DNA from: Glossina fuscipes
Taxonomy: Eukaryota > Arthropoda > Insecta > Diptera > Glossinidae
Direction: 5' to 3'
NCBI RefSeq assembly: GCF_014805625.2
Contig: NW_023998415.1
Coordinates: 20,902,456-20,966,455 of the forward strand
DNA: 64,000 nt
Part shown: positions 1 to 12,884 of the stretch, one piece after another
Position numbering within the stretch: the stretch's first letter is position 1
How the letters are laid out: each line of letters opens with the position of its first letter
Position numbers and translations under genes: made by a program
The notes under the pieces: model-generated
What the model was told of the DNA's origin: nothing
Database searches by the model: none
The model's input: the letters and a program-made list of their open reading frames with translations, nothing else

Positions 1-230
1 CCGTTTGTCCACCTATTCATTTTGTTGTTTTGTGTTCAAATCAAAGGCCATAACTGTTGAGATATTTAGATAAAGTTTGGCACATCGACATGTTTCGGCC
101 CAGGAACGAACGCTATTGAATATGTTTCGGATTGAAGCACTTTTTCGATCACTTTCGATAAAGCAACGTATTTCGAAAAGTCGGTGCACGAATAACTGTA
201 GGTTTGGGTCACAATGCACTGAAGCGCTTT
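1..230 (-). repeat. dispersed repeat copy, opposite orientation, cut by window edge
   Basis: CCGTTTGTCCACC at the edge, then AACTGTTGAGATATTTAGAT, AAAGTTTGGCACATCGACAT and GGCCCAGGAACGAACGCTAT. The first blocks match 21110-21190. The last block recurs at 1023-1044 as GGCCCAAAGACGAACGCTAT. No coding potential. Confidence 0.45.
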
Positions 231-889
231 TACTTGTTTTTTTCTTTACCGGTGTTAATCAAACCCTTTCGCTTGAACGACGCATACAGTGATTGGAAGG
301 CGACGACACACCTTTTAGAAATCAAATTCTTTGCAATGAAATTTTGGGAACTATTTTCGTTAAAGTTTTTCACATTTGCTCCGTTCATCTTTTTAAAAGT
401 TTCCCAAATGTTTTTCCCTTATAATACATCATAAAATAATAGAGAGCGAAAATATATTTTTTTCATTGTTTCACCTTTTAAAAACAGTTCACTTCGCGGA
501 CTTTGCGATCATAATTACATGCTTTCTTAGGGTTTATACTTTTCACAAGTGAAGCGAGCGCCTTTGTGTAGACAATATAACATGAGTGAAACGAGTGTTG
601 GGGACTTTGCAAAAAGTACTCCTTCGTTATATATCCAGTATAAATTTCCAACAAATTTAATTATGTCCATCTATGTTCATCCGTCTTCTGTTAAGTAAGG
701 CTTCGGCTAGAGGTTGATAATCTCCAAACCGAGAATAATTTTTTAGGAATTTCGCTCACAAGACATACAAAATCGAGCCAATTTTGAAAAAAGTAAACCG
801 ACATCACCTATGATGCGGAGACGTATGCAACGCCCATAAACATCTCACGGAGTCTCGTCTTTTATAGTAGCGAAAGACTCAGAATCACT

Positions 890-1075
890 TCCTGAATCTA
901 TTTAAGTCTCCCTATGTTTGTCTGTCGACTTGTCTAATATCTGCACATATATATATATATATATATATACATTTATATATCCATTTTTTTTCATTTAACC
1001 TACTGGCTGTAAAATGTAATTTGGCCCAAAGACGAACGCTATTTGGTCTAAACATTTCTATGACGAAGGTCAACG
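890..1075 (-). repeat. dispersed repeat copy with expanded (TA)n
   Basis: GTTTGTCTGTCGACTTGTC, a (TA)n run at 946-969, TAACCTACTGGCTGTAAAAT and GGCCCAAAGACGAACGCTAT. The final block is 18/20 identical to positions 102-121. Confidence 0.42.
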
Positions 1076-3468
1076 AAGTTCTCGACCGCTTGGCACGGGC
1101 GTTTTGGGAGTATCGTGGTGTCTATGCTTATCTTCAACACAATTTCGCGTGGTCACTAAATAATTGGAGATGTTAGATTGGCATGGCTTATCCCCTATCC
1201 CAGTACTCCCGCTTTGGTATAGGCTCTCCCCACAATCTTATAAAAAAATGGATGGGATGGAAAGGCGGAAGATTTCGTACGGATATAATTGGCGACATTA
1301 AACGCCAAAGGTTGCCTGCCCCCACACTAACTGGGACAAAAGTCACTCAAACCCTTCCCCTTTCTCTTTCTTCATTTGCCATCTTACCAGCACCGCCTTA
1401 CATATGTCATATGGAAGAGTTGACGGTCATATAAAAAAAAAAAAATTCCTTCTTACTTTAAGCATCTTGATTAAACAAATTAATAAAGTTCTCTAAGAAG
1501 GTATGGAATGTATTTGGTTTCAAAGGTATCACATGTCATATGACGTTCAGTGTGATTTGCAATAATTCTATATCGTGACGCGTACAACACTGCAGCTCAC
1601 TAAAAAAAAAAAAATTTTTCTCCCTAAAAATGATAAAAACATTTTTTATGAAAGACATATACGAAAAAATGAATTTCAAATTGCATAAGAATGTTATCGT
1701 GACGTTACCTCTATCAACTGTAAAATACGTAAGTAAACAGAAGTCTCTCTTTGAAGATTATTTACAGCATTGTATTACACATTTTAAAGTTCTTTGTTAT
1801 TAACGCAAAAGCGATTTATCGCTTTAAGAAATTGATATAAAGTAAAAGAATGAATACAGAATGAGGATAAAGATAAAGATAATAATGATGTTGATGATGT
1901 GTAATGTTTTCGACTAAAGATTATTTACTGCCTGATACATTCGACGTTAGTAAGTAGTGTTGCCATTCAATTTATTTCACTTTGTCGACAATAAGTTCAT
2001 ATGTCTTTAGATGACTTCCGATGTATTGGCACGACATGTCTTTAAGTTCATAGAGAAGGAGAGACAGACATCAATATGCTGCTATAAAGCATGCTTTTTT
2101 TTTTTCTTTTGCGTTTTTTCGTCCCTTATGGGAGTTTTACAGAAAAATCACTTTTGTAATTGGCACACAGCCGCATCACAACCAACAGCACTACGTTTGT
2201 TTGCTTACAGCTCTAAGCTGAGTTGCTTACTCGCCAAGCTGGATGGATGATATACATATACGTATGCCGTCTTCTACTTAGAGAGATCTATGCATTTTTT
2301 TTTTTTTTTTTTTCTGTCTTAATATAAATTTATAAGTCGTGCGTATGATAGGGAAAAAAAAAATGATAAAAAATAAATTGATAGATTTTTCTTATAAGAT
2401 GTCTGCAGATTCGATTGCACTGATATATAGGTTTTTTTAAGTTAATTGAAAAAATAAAAGGAAGAAAATGTGAAAAAATATTTTACAAAATTATTAAACT
2501 TTATTTTATTTTATTATTATTATTTTTTTTTTTTTTGTGACATTTAATATTAGTTTGCTTTTATTTAGTAGACACTTAAAGAGTTAAGAAAAACAAAAAA
2601 AAAAAAAAAATAAAAAAAAAAGGAATAAATAAATGAACTCTCTGCTGGAAATAAATTCAGAGAAAACACAAAATTTTTCTGCATACAAACGAGTTGATTA
2701 CACAAAGGAAAATTACAGCGAATCATTTCCGCAGACTGATTCATGGTGAAGCTTTAACACCCCATCACAGCAATAGGATCTGCTAGTCTTGAACTGCTTC
2801 TTTCCCTCTTTGATATTTTTTTTTTTTTTATACGGTTGTATAAAACATTTTAAGAAATCAAGCAACAGCCCGACGGCAAAGCGTGCAAACCTTAAACGAG
2901 ACAGAGCATATGTTGTAATACGCTTAAAGGGTTAAATACTGCATGACATAGTTGTAAAAACATACCAGAAAAATGTTTTTCCCCATTTACGAGCAAAGTT
3001 CTCTTCTCATTTAATTCGTTTTTTTATTTTCTTATTTTTCAAAAAACCAGAAAAAAAAAAAACAAATTTAGAAAAATATTAAAACCATAAATTAAATTTA
3101 AATGAAATTCTTTTCGCAAGAACATCACTAAACGAACAATTAATATGCTCTAATTTTGCTCCTGGAAGTGTATCAAGAATTTCTCTGAGACATACATACA
3201 TATATACGTCTCCCTTACCCCTTCTCAATCTCTGTGGCACTTGACACTGTGTGTATTATAACACATATGAAATTCTTGTAATAGTAAGGTATAATTTATT
3301 ACTTATCGTCATCGTTTGCTTTACCACCGAAAGAAATCGAGGATACAAACTTACCTCCTTTTCACGTTTAATATTTCCATGCATCATAAATTTCATTAAA
3401 GTATTTAGCTTCCGGTGCAATATTACACCGACAACATTTTCATTGCATAAATTTACGTCATACCAAAC

Positions 3469-3470
<2 letters not shown>
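1076..3470. other. non-genic stretch
   Basis: A moderately GC-rich part (1076-1430, CCCAC- and CCTT-rich, closed by CATATGTCATATG) is followed by AT-rich DNA with poly-T at 2293, 2521 and 2818 and poly-A at 2597. Nothing coding is supported. Confidence 0.7.

Positions 3471-3506
<36 letters not shown>
3471..3506. repeat. (AC)n microsatellite
   Basis: Eighteen uninterrupted AC units. Confidence 0.97.
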
Positions 3507-3508
<2 letters not shown>

Positions 3509-5569
3509 CCACACAAATTAGAAGTTCAAGTTACCTATACCTATACCCAAGCATACTCAAGCACTTTGAATGGCAACAAATAAATTAATGTTTGAAAACA
3601 ATTGCCATAAAAAAACTCCAAAAACGAGTTGAAACTAGAAAGAGAGAGGATATTAAAGGTAAAAGAAAGAATATAGAAAATTTTCGTTAGATTAGATTGC
3701 GTACCAAATTTATGAAAAATTTCCATAAAAACCATTTATTTATTTATTTTGCTTTATTGACATAAAAAACAAGAACTATATACATATATATATAATTCAT
3801 CAAAAACCAAACTATTTCAGTCAGTGCAAAGGCGAAATCTTTCGTCACAAAGCGACATAGATATCTATGCCCGAACTCCCCGTAGCCGAGGAAAATGTTC
3901 ATACGATCAACGTTTGCGATGGAATCCATCGGAGAAACCATCCCGAACTAGATAAGAGAAAAACACTTTCTTTTGAAAAATTTAAATTTATTCGACATCG
4001 TAGTCTATCTGTTCTCTGATTGATACAATGAGTCCAACACTGGCCTAATATTTCAATGCTTTTCTGTATAACTATTTATATGTTCAGGCGAAGTAGTAGT
4101 GAATACGTTGCCTTAATTAGCTTATGGGAAGTCATACCACGTTTGTCGAGAGAAATTTTCACAACTTTTGATGTCTTTTGGCCCCGAAACAACTCATTGC
4201 ATTCAACGTCGCCAGTAGTCGTGCCAGCTCGTTTTAAACCACAGAAATTAACGACAAACAGTTGTTCACGCCGAAGGTCTCAACCATTGTCATTACACTT
4301 TTCAACCCAATCCTGAATTTGAGCGGCAACCTTTCCCATCGAAAAGGAATGTTTAATGAACATACACAGTGTCACTGAAGCTAACTAGTTTAGCATATTG
4401 CTCACAGTGGCGCAACATTTCGAGGATTTGTAATTTTTAAAAATGTCAATGATGTTACCGTGTCCTAGAGGCAATATCTTCTGTCAGCAAGAATTATCAT
4501 TTTAAATCAATTAGGCAACCGAGTAATTTTCCGATAAGCTGTGCGACAGATGGCGCCATGCTACTGAAAAAGAGCATCGCCCGCCTCTTAGAAATCGATC
4601 GCTCAATAACGCTAAGCTTTTGCTGCAACGATTAAACGTCTAGCGTTTTTGAAAAAATACTTCCCATTCGCACCAGCCGCCCAAAAATTACAAAAATGTT
4701 TGGTTTTGCGTGTTTGGAGAAGTACGTTGTTTAAACGTATTTGTTGGGTTTTCTTCGGTGTCACAATTATAGTCAAAATGTTATTGCCGGACAAGAACGG
4801 CCATTAAACATTAAATCTATATTACTTCGCCTAATGCTCTTCTCCACCCATTTTTGTTATAAAATGCGAAAGATCAGATCTCCGATTACATGTTATAGGT
4901 CCCAATATCTGAACCGATATGATCCAAATTGGTTAAGTATAATTGTTTTTTGTCATTTACTTCCGTCATAAAATAGTTCCGAAAATCAGACTTGGCTTAC
5001 TTTTTAAAAGGCCCTTATGCGACAAGTGGCGCAAAAAATGAGCCTATGTGGACCAAACGAACCAAAACAAATTTATATGCCAAATCTCTATTCTGAATCA
5101 ATTGTCATCTTAAAATAGTACGATTTCCACCTTGTTCTCATATGAATAAAATCAGTAAGATATGTAATTATTTCAGTATAAAGAGATTTCTTAAAAAAAG
5201 CATCGTATGGGCAGTAATCGCGAAAATGATTCAATCGAAAGCAAAGCACGTTAGCACTTAGCATACCATGCCTGATAGTTGAATATTTATAAATGAAAAA
5301 TGGCGGGAAATTGAAAATGAGATTTCCTCTCGTGTTTGCTGCGCACTTCAATAAATCTTCCGAAACAAACAATTAAGAGAAATATATTCGGCTTAAAATA
5401 AGCTTAAAGACCTTTCTTTTCGGCAAGCCCGTAGAGTCAGTCTTTCGTCAAGTGGAAACTTATCCGTCAACCAATTGCCCGCATTTCACTATTGAGTTTT
5501 CCCAAAAAACAGATTTTCCATATTTGACATATTGAGTGTAAGTTATGGACAATGCGGTTTTTCGGACTG
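3507..5569. other. non-genic stretch of higher complexity
   Basis: Unique-looking sequence of mixed composition. The 4100-4700 part has near-balanced GC and several short open frames on both strands, none with a motif I recognise. A decayed transposon is the most likely source. Confidence 0.55.
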
Positions 5570-5690
5570 TCGCATAGCCGAAAGGATACGCATCGCGAAT
5601 ACCAAGTCGACGTTCGCGATTGCAAATCTCAATGGCTGTACTAAATGCACAACTGGTAGAGTTATAAGCTGCGAGCACTCGCTAACTATT
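5570..5690 (+). mobile_element. possible diverged SINE-like element, copy E
   Basis: CGAATACCAAGTCGACGTTC, GCGATTGCAAATCTCAA matches copy A (CGAGTACCAACTTAATGTTC, GCGGGCTCAAATCTCAA) at roughly three quarters of positions. It is followed, after an extra ~20 bp, by GGTAGAGTT. The box A side (CATAGCCGAAAGGAT) is weak. Could be chance; listed because order and spacing agree. Confidence 0.3.
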
Positions 5691-6271
5691 TCTCTTTCCC
5701 TGTATCAAAAAAAAAAAAAAAAAAAGAAGTACATCTACTCGCTCAATATGCCGATATATTGTATTGTGTATTATACAAATAATTATATAGGCGAAGATTC
5801 ATGTTATATATATAGTTTACCTTACGCTTAAGTGGCTTTTAGATAATTGTAGAGGATAAATTCGCTTTGTTTAATTAATTTTTGAATTTGTCGATTCGAT
5901 GAGAGTGATAAGGGAAATAGGAATGAATCGTAAGATTGTAATCTTAATATCATTATAGTGGCGTACAGGGAAGTATGTCTATCGGCAAATCGATGGTATT
6001 ATATGCTTTACATATATTTTCAATGCATTTATCTGTACATTAGGAACATATCACAAATCTAATTTAAGTTTGTGATGGGTGTAAAAAATGTACATACAAA
6101 GACCTATTTAAATCTTGGCAAAAGAAAATTAAAAACTCTTCTCTTTTTATTTAAAAAGAAAAGATGAAGATTTTAGGATGTATATATAAGGAGGAAATGC
6201 CCCAAAGTAAACTTAATTTACAATTAGTGTCGGAATTACATGCTTGTTGCACTCACTTACTTACACTAATA

Positions 6272-6310
<39 letters not shown>

Positions 6311-8507
6311 TTTTTAGAAGCAAGAAAGAGCAGCAAGAAAATTTCACATAGTAATAGTTGGACAAAACCACAAATCCTTACACAAGCACATGCACAATAT
6401 TTCAAATGAATTCCAAACGAATACAACAAACGCCCGGACAAATGATGAGTGAATTTTACCTTTCAAAACTAGGAGCATAACATAACATAAAAAACAAAGT
6501 AAAACGGAAGAGACGAAGACAAAAACTTTCTTTAACTAATGACTCTCTATCCTGACTTTGTGGCATGGTGTCAGGCTAACTGTTGGTCTCTACGATTGTC
6601 TGTCTATTTAATATGCTTGTCTACTAAGTTAATGAAATAATTTCTTGTAACGAGTTAAGTTTCCAGTTGTTTATGGAGAAGATTCCTTAGCCAGAAAAAT
6701 ATGCAAAAATAATTTAACCCTTTCCTACGCTTAGCAAAAACAAGAAATTTATGCACAACTATTATGATTGCATCCACCACTGAGAGTATATTAGCATAGT
6801 TATGACGAATGCATAGTCACGCCTAAAAATATGCGATGTAGAAAAACCTTGAAAACCAAAATAAAAGCACATATACGCCCGCTCACAGGATATAAAAAAT
6901 TGGGAAATTTTCCGCCTTTTTCTGCGTGAATCTTATTTAAGCCAGCTTCCGATTTTTTTCTAAAGCGCCCAACTAAAAATCATAGATAAAAAATGTGCAT
7001 GATAAGCATTTCGCGTGTACATTAGCTTCGCGTCACATTTACTACAAAAAACAAAGCAATTGGAATTATATTTTATTTAACTTATTATCCCTGATTGGTC
7101 ACTGTTCTAACTATTATGAAAGTCAAAGCCTTACTCAGAAAGTCCTTGATTCATCGATCGAAATGCGACAATTGGCGAGGGATAAGAGCGGTCAGCGGTG
7201 CTAATCTTTCTTGGATAAGTTTTGCCATATGGAGCAGAAGCCCGTCACTTTGGGTGATCAACCTATGAAGCCCTTTTTCTTACGCATAGCTGGCTTTCGT
7301 TAGTCGATTTCATTAATAGTTTCTTGGGGTTGACGCAACTCATAATACAACCCCTGCGATACCCAAAAAGGAAGCACTTCGCACATTCGTTCTTACACCT
7401 CTTATAGTTTTACGTTCCAAATATTGCACCGCCCACACTTATTGAGCAGGTCTGCACTATGATGTAAACAGCAAAAGTAACATTTAGCGGATACGCTGAA
7501 CTACAAGCTATGTGCCGAAATAGTATCCAGGGTTATGTACAACGTTTTACCAAACCATAATGATATACGATATACGATATATATGAAAGTTTATATGATC
7601 GTTGCAGCGAATGTATGGTCGATCGTATGCTTTATTTTACAACCAAACATTGTACCTAAGACTATGGGTCATATATAATAAATGCGACTGAATGTGAATA
7701 TGATTTCTTTAAGGTGACCATACCGCGATAGATTGAATGAAAGAAACTAAATAAATAAATAGAGGAAGGAAAAGGTATAGAAAAACTTGGGGAAAATTAA
7801 AGGCTTTGTATTTCTGGTAAAATACTCTATCGTAGAAGAAGCCAATTAAATGTTTGGTCACCAACAATAACTTGAAAGTAGTGAAAGAGTTTTCTTGCAA
7901 ACTTCTTCGCCTCTTGTAATTGCGTTTCATAATTTCAAACTAATGTATGAATGCAAATCGGATATAACATTTATTCATTCGTTGCACACTTCCGGTGTAC
8001 ACTCTCTCATACTCAAAGATCAAAAAACAATAGGAAAAAGCAGAAAACTACAAAACTAAACGCTATGCATAACACAATCTTTGCCACTGTTTGAGTTCGT
8101 GTATCTAGTACATAGATATAAATGAGTATTAATTCACATTATTATATACATATATTATGCATGTATATATATATTTATATATTCACAGGTTTTCCTTTTT
8201 CCTAACTTTTGACTTTCTTTAGATTTAGTTTCTTTAACATTCTAACAACCCCTGTTAACCATTTCTAGGTAATGGGTATGTAGTGTGGATATGCAAGTAA
8301 GCCCTGTTGTCTTATCACTTTTTATTTACGATTTGTTGTTTTATATTTTGCTTTTCGTTAGTAAGGTAACTCATGTTTCGAAATTTACAACATTTTTCCT
8401 TCCCTCTACGAAAATTCCTGAAATGTAGTTTTCTTACGAAAAGGCTCACAAAAGTCTTTACAGTTTTTGCTCGTCATCTCTGCTGGTCGTTGTTTCCTTT
8501 ATTTTTA

Positions 8508-8538
<31 letters not shown>

Positions 8539-9227
8539 GGATTTTGATTTTCATGTCTGGTTGTTTAATTTTATTACACACATTCGTATAATGGTTTCCT
8601 TTAGTCATTGTATTCATTTTACACAAGTTTTGTTTACGTATTTTATGTTAGACTCTCCTTTGTAGGCCTATATATAGGAAAAAATTTGAGAAACCATTAA
8701 ATTTAAGTGCTTGTTGCAAAAAGTTACAATTTATGGATACTTCCTGGCTGACTATGAAAATAAAGCGATCATTAAAAATAATTCTTTTCCCTAATATCTA
8801 AGTAGGCATATGCTCTTAATCAAAAAGGAATTAACATTAAAAAATTGGACGGAATTTATTGAATTTAACCTACAAAGGCGCAATTGACGCGTTTTTTTGA
8901 TTGTATCTGGGAAAACTTCGTACGGACTGAATTCATAAATATTTTCGAGCAGAAATACTAATGGCAGTCTATCTTTAGGTCAGACTTATTTTATGTATAA
9001 GTGATATTGTACCTTAAGGGGTTAACGAATTTTTGGCTGTTTTTCATAAATAAAATCAAATCAACTTATCGCTATCGAGCAAAAATACTTTTTATTTTGG
9101 TGGCTTTTGCTTAAATTTAGCAGCGAATAAGATCGAGTCTTTTACGCCCATCACTGTTACGTTAAAAAGAATTTGAAAAGAAAGGAAAGAACTTAATTTG
9201 TATACTCTACAATACTGGACGTGCGCG
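5691..9227. other. AT-rich non-genic stretch
   Basis: Poly-A at 5706, (AT)n at 6277, GATATAC triplication at 7563-7580, TA-rich part 8140-8180 and a 30-bp T run near 8509-8538. No gene, element or RNA recognised. Confidence 0.65.
6277..6307. repeat. (AT)n microsatellite
   Basis: About fifteen AT units. Confidence 0.96.
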
Positions 9228-9669
9228 ACCGATTTTTTCCATTTTTAGAATAAAAGTGAAAATTTGTAGGGCGTGTGTGTTGTAATATATGAGTAACAAA
9301 CAAAAAAACACGGAAAGCGAAGGTGTTCACAGTTTTTGTTATATAGACGCCTGGCCGTGTTGTATGTGTGTTGTGTGAAAAGTTTGGGTTCGTTAACTCA
9401 ACGCGGGCGGGAAAATATTTGCCATAATTGCATACATGGACAGATGGACATGCTTGCGTGCATTCTCAATTTGAAACTGGCCAATAATTAATACACTTTA
9501 TAGGATTTGTGAAGCTTGCTTTTGTGCGTTGTATAAAGATTTTTGAAAAAAAATGAGAGAATGGCGCACTACAAAATTAAGTAGACGTGACCGAGTTCGT
9601 TCTTCTTTGTAGATATCTTTAAACGTTTGTAGATTTATTTGCTGTAGTTCATGAGCGACGACCACCAAC

Positions 9670-9940
9670 CATTTTTTATTCCTTTTGAAAACCAAAGGTG
9701 ACCTCGCTTTACATAGTACTGCAGGCGAACGCTACGAACGATTTGGTCCATTTTTACTAGCACCAACGTGCGTGTAAGAACGTTCAATGATTTTGCAAAA
9801 TGTGAAGGAGAAACTATCCTTTTTACGCCCAAGAGAATACTTATAATAGATAGTAAAAAGATGGACAGACAGACAGACAGACAGACAGACAAGCAGTCAG
9901 AAGGACATACTTAAATTGATTGACAATGTGGATGCTGATC

Positions 9941-9974
<34 letters not shown>

Positions 9975-10066
9975 TGGAGGCTATCTAAAGCTTCCTGCTG
10001 GGCGTTACAAACATTTTGAAAAAATGAATATACCCCTCATCCTTCGGCGAGGGACATACAAAACGA
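9670..10066 (+). repeat. GACAGACGGACA-core dispersed repeat, best copy
   Basis: The order of blocks is TTTTTTATTCCTTTTGAAAA, a GATTTGGTCCATTTTTA-like block (9740), CGTGCGTGTAAGAACGTTCA, TACTTATAATAGATAG, a (GACA)n run at 9864-9891, GGACATACTTAAATTGATTG, GATGCTGATCATG plus (TA)n at 9944-9970, GCTTCCTGCTGGGCGTTACA, and AATATACCCC at the end. A short hairpin (CCCTC 10034-10038 with GAGGG 10049-10053) closes it. No open frame and no terminal inverted repeats are visible. Similar strings are widespread in fly genomes as interspersed repeats; I cannot name the family from memory with confidence. A related upstream block (GACCGATTTTTTCCATTTTT) lies at 9228. Confidence 0.72.
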
Positions 10067-10887
10067 AATATGCGATCTGATCTCTAAATAAAAACCGAAA
10101 GCCAACGCGCAAGTATTTGCGTAAAAGTTTTTCGAAAATTGTCAGTATATAGTGCAGGTATCGGCAACTGATCGCATAACTGTAGCAAAGTTTTCTTATT
10201 CTTTCACAATATTTTCACTGCTACCAGTTGCAACATTTTCGCGGAAACTTACGGTAAAAATATTTTCATTTCATTGCCGTAAAACTCCTAATTAATATTC
10301 GCTTTGTTTTCCCGGTTGCATTTATTTCTATTTGTTTATTTATTTTTTGTTTGGGAAATTTCTCCCACCAAAACTCCCATTGTTAAATAATTTCGGTCAG
10401 CAGAATAAAATTTAAATAATTTTAATTGGCGTGACGTTCAATTGGCTGCGTCATACATGGCGACCATTGTGTATTTATGTTAATATTATAAAAATCAATT
10501 TTATTTCTGTTAAGCTTCAAAATGTTTGTTGCAATGCCGGTCGTTGGGATTCGCTGAGTATTTTTTTTTTTTTTGCTTTTTTAAACATAAATATTATATT
10601 GACGTACTTTAATTAATACAATTAAGACACGTTTAATAGAACAATTAAAATATCATTAATAGGATTATATGCGATGCATAATGGAGACGGAAATGTAATT
10701 AAATAGTAAAAGAATGAGTTTTAAAGAAATTCGTAAACATTTTCCCAGCGTTTAGTAATCAGCCTTTTTCGTACGTGCGGCCTTTTATTCGTTTTGCTTC
10801 CATTTGGTTTATTTAAAATAACAAAAAAAAAAGAAGAAGAAAGTTAATAGACATATAAGACAGGGCCACTTTATCGAACACCTCCGA
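10067..10887. other. AT-rich non-genic stretch
   Basis: No recognised feature apart from a T run at 10560 and an A/AAG run at 10822. Confidence 0.6.
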
Positions 10888-11205
10888 GAAGCGATGACTT
10901 AAGTCAATTTATAACATTGTGCCTAATATTCGAAATCAATCTATCCATCGATGAGCCTTCGAGAAATGATTTTTGAGAGAGTGTGTGTGTGAGAGAGAGA
11001 GAGAAGATAGCCTCCAAGTCCATTAATAACATTCTGGCTGATATTCTAGAAATGAAACAGCTCATCGTACGAACAATTTGAAAATTAATTCATGCTTACA
11101 TGAGTCTTGGAAAGACTTGGAAAAGAGAGAGAGAACACATGCTTCAAATCGAGTTATCACATTATGACTAATATTGTGGGAATGAAACAGCTCATCATAT
11201 AAATA
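10888..11205. repeat. three diverged tandem units of about 115-130 bp
   Basis: Units begin near 10888, 11003 and 11131. Each has a purine run, AAGTCNATTNATAACATT (10901, 11016, 11146), an (A)CTAATATT(C/G)-like block and, in units 2 and 3, AATGAAACAGCTCATC (11051, 11181). Unit 1 has CCATCGATGAGCC at that place. (GA)n and (TG)n grow in the second spacer. Two short hairpins follow within 250 bp, at 11389-11409 and 11431-11444. Confidence 0.62.
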
Positions 11206-12035
11206 ATATCAATTCAGTTCATCACTATGCTTAACTAACATAACCTCATACACGTCTTACTGATTCCGTAACTAATAATTCCAATCTAAAAGGAATCCTT
11301 TAAATCAATATAGAATGTAAAAACGGCATTACTAGCCACTAGTGCTTTCGTCTTCTACGCAAAATATGAACTCTCTGCAGGCTTGCTAGGGCTGTCCCCA
11401 AAACAGCCCATCTTTTTGCATATCATCATAAGAACGAAAGTTCTGCTTACGTTCTATCAAGTCACCGATTGTAAGCAACACTAGTCAGACGAAGATATGT
11501 TTGCCGATAGTGACACTAACGCCTGTAACGCACACGTAACATTCCCTGGTAATGGGTTTCGTTGATTGGTACAAATCGTAATACGCCACACCTCACCTAA
11601 CATCCAAACTAGGACTGTCTCGGCTATTTAGCCTCAACGTCGATGTTAATGATTCGTCCCTTTTGCATAATAATAGCAAGCGCTATTGACCTTATTTGAA
11701 GATTCGACAGCACGAGCCTTCGAATTAGGAAAGAAAAGTAAGGTTTGACGTGTCTCGGCACAAAACTCAACATCTTCGTTCATATGAAAATGCATTTTTG
11801 GGTCTCCGTACAACAAATACTATAACAAATTCTCTTCTATTTATTTCTGCATCGCAAAGGCAACACATGTCGTTATGCTCTTGACCAACACGATTAATAA
11901 CAGAATAAATCTAATTCAAATTTAATTCAGCGATTGCACCTTAACGCCGCTACTCATCTTGATATAACGTATATGATGAGATTCCGTCGATGCGAGCTCA
12001 CTTCTGTTTAAAACATTCGACATATCTTGTAAAAC

Positions 12036-12075
<40 letters not shown>

Positions 12076-12294
12076 AAATTAAGAAAACGTATGAAATATA
12101 CTTTTTAAAATTAATGGTCAATACTACTTATTGATAAGCATTTTAAAGTCAACGTTTACGTAATCGTCTCTTCATATTATCTCAAAATTTCTATAGCCCA
12201 TCTTCAACTCATGACCACTGTGCATATAATTTGTGTTTTCTTTTTAGATTGCTTTAAGGAGATCCATAATCCTCTTAAATCATATGAAATATTC
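11206..12294. other. unique non-genic stretch
   Basis: Two short perfect hairpins: GGGCTGT with ACAGCCC (11389-11409) and AGAAC-GAAA-GTTCT (11431-11444). Otherwise unassigned, ending in the poly-A at 12031. Confidence 0.55.
12031..12073. repeat. poly-A run
   Basis: A homopolymer run of about 33 A. It could be a retrotransposed tail but no element is recognised upstream. Confidence 0.9.
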
Positions 12295-12321
12295 AATATT
12301 CTCTCTCTTTCTCTTTCTCTT

Positions 12322-12365
<44 letters not shown>

Positions 12366-12366
12366 T
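12295..12366. repeat. (CT)n microsatellite
   Basis: Long CT run with early CTTT/CTTTCT interruptions, pure from 12325 to 12359. It makes Ser/Leu-rich open frames on one strand and Arg/Glu-rich on the other; those are not genes. Confidence 0.96.
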
Positions 12367-12465
12367 GTCTGTATCTTTCTCTGCCTTTGTTTCTGCATGT
12401 CCGTCTTTCTGGCATTTCCCTTGCCTTGAAATCATACAAATACCACTTTATCACAAAAATAGAAA

Positions 12466-12513
12466 TAACAGCAACAGCAACAGCAACAACAACAACAACA
12501 ATAATAATAATAA
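12466..12513. repeat. CAG/CAA/TAA triplet run
   Basis: (ACAGCA)n passes into (ACA)n and then (ATA)n, a decaying triplet repeat. Confidence 0.92.
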
Positions 12514-12835
12514 CGAAATGAAATGTTTTTATAATGTCGTCATGTACGATTAATTGCAGCTCATTAAACTTTATATGGCATTATACTTAAATGCTTAACC
12601 GCCTCACTACTTGCTTCGCTGCTTGCCGACTGGCTTGTCTTCCTGCCTAGACTGCCTTTCGGCCAGTACGGCCTATCGTATTTAACCGTAATGTTACAGC
12701 AATTACACACAGACAACATAGTAAATTTATATTTACTTCTACTTCTCGTTTTGCTTTTCAAATGAAAATGAATTTCATTCATTTACTGACCCTTGTCCGT
12801 CTGCCTTACAAATACACCGAGGTAAGCGCATACGT

Positions 12836-12836
12836 T

Positions 12837-12880
<44 letters not shown>
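12836..12880. repeat. (TA)n microsatellite
   Basis: About 22 units with one ACA interruption near 12849. Confidence 0.96.

Positions 12881-12884
<4 letters not shown>

Noticed and set aside
4612..4794. 60-codon minus-strand frame near a GATGGCGCC string
   Set aside because: Looks protein-like but no family recognised and flanks contain stops in all frames; kept only as part of the unassigned block.
11431..11443. AAGAACGAAAGTT, shared with small-subunit rRNA
   Set aside because: A 13-base match is expected by chance at this window size and the flanks do not align.
12204..12553. Ser/Leu- and Arg/Glu-repeat frames
   Set aside because: Translations of the (CT)n and triplet microsatellites.
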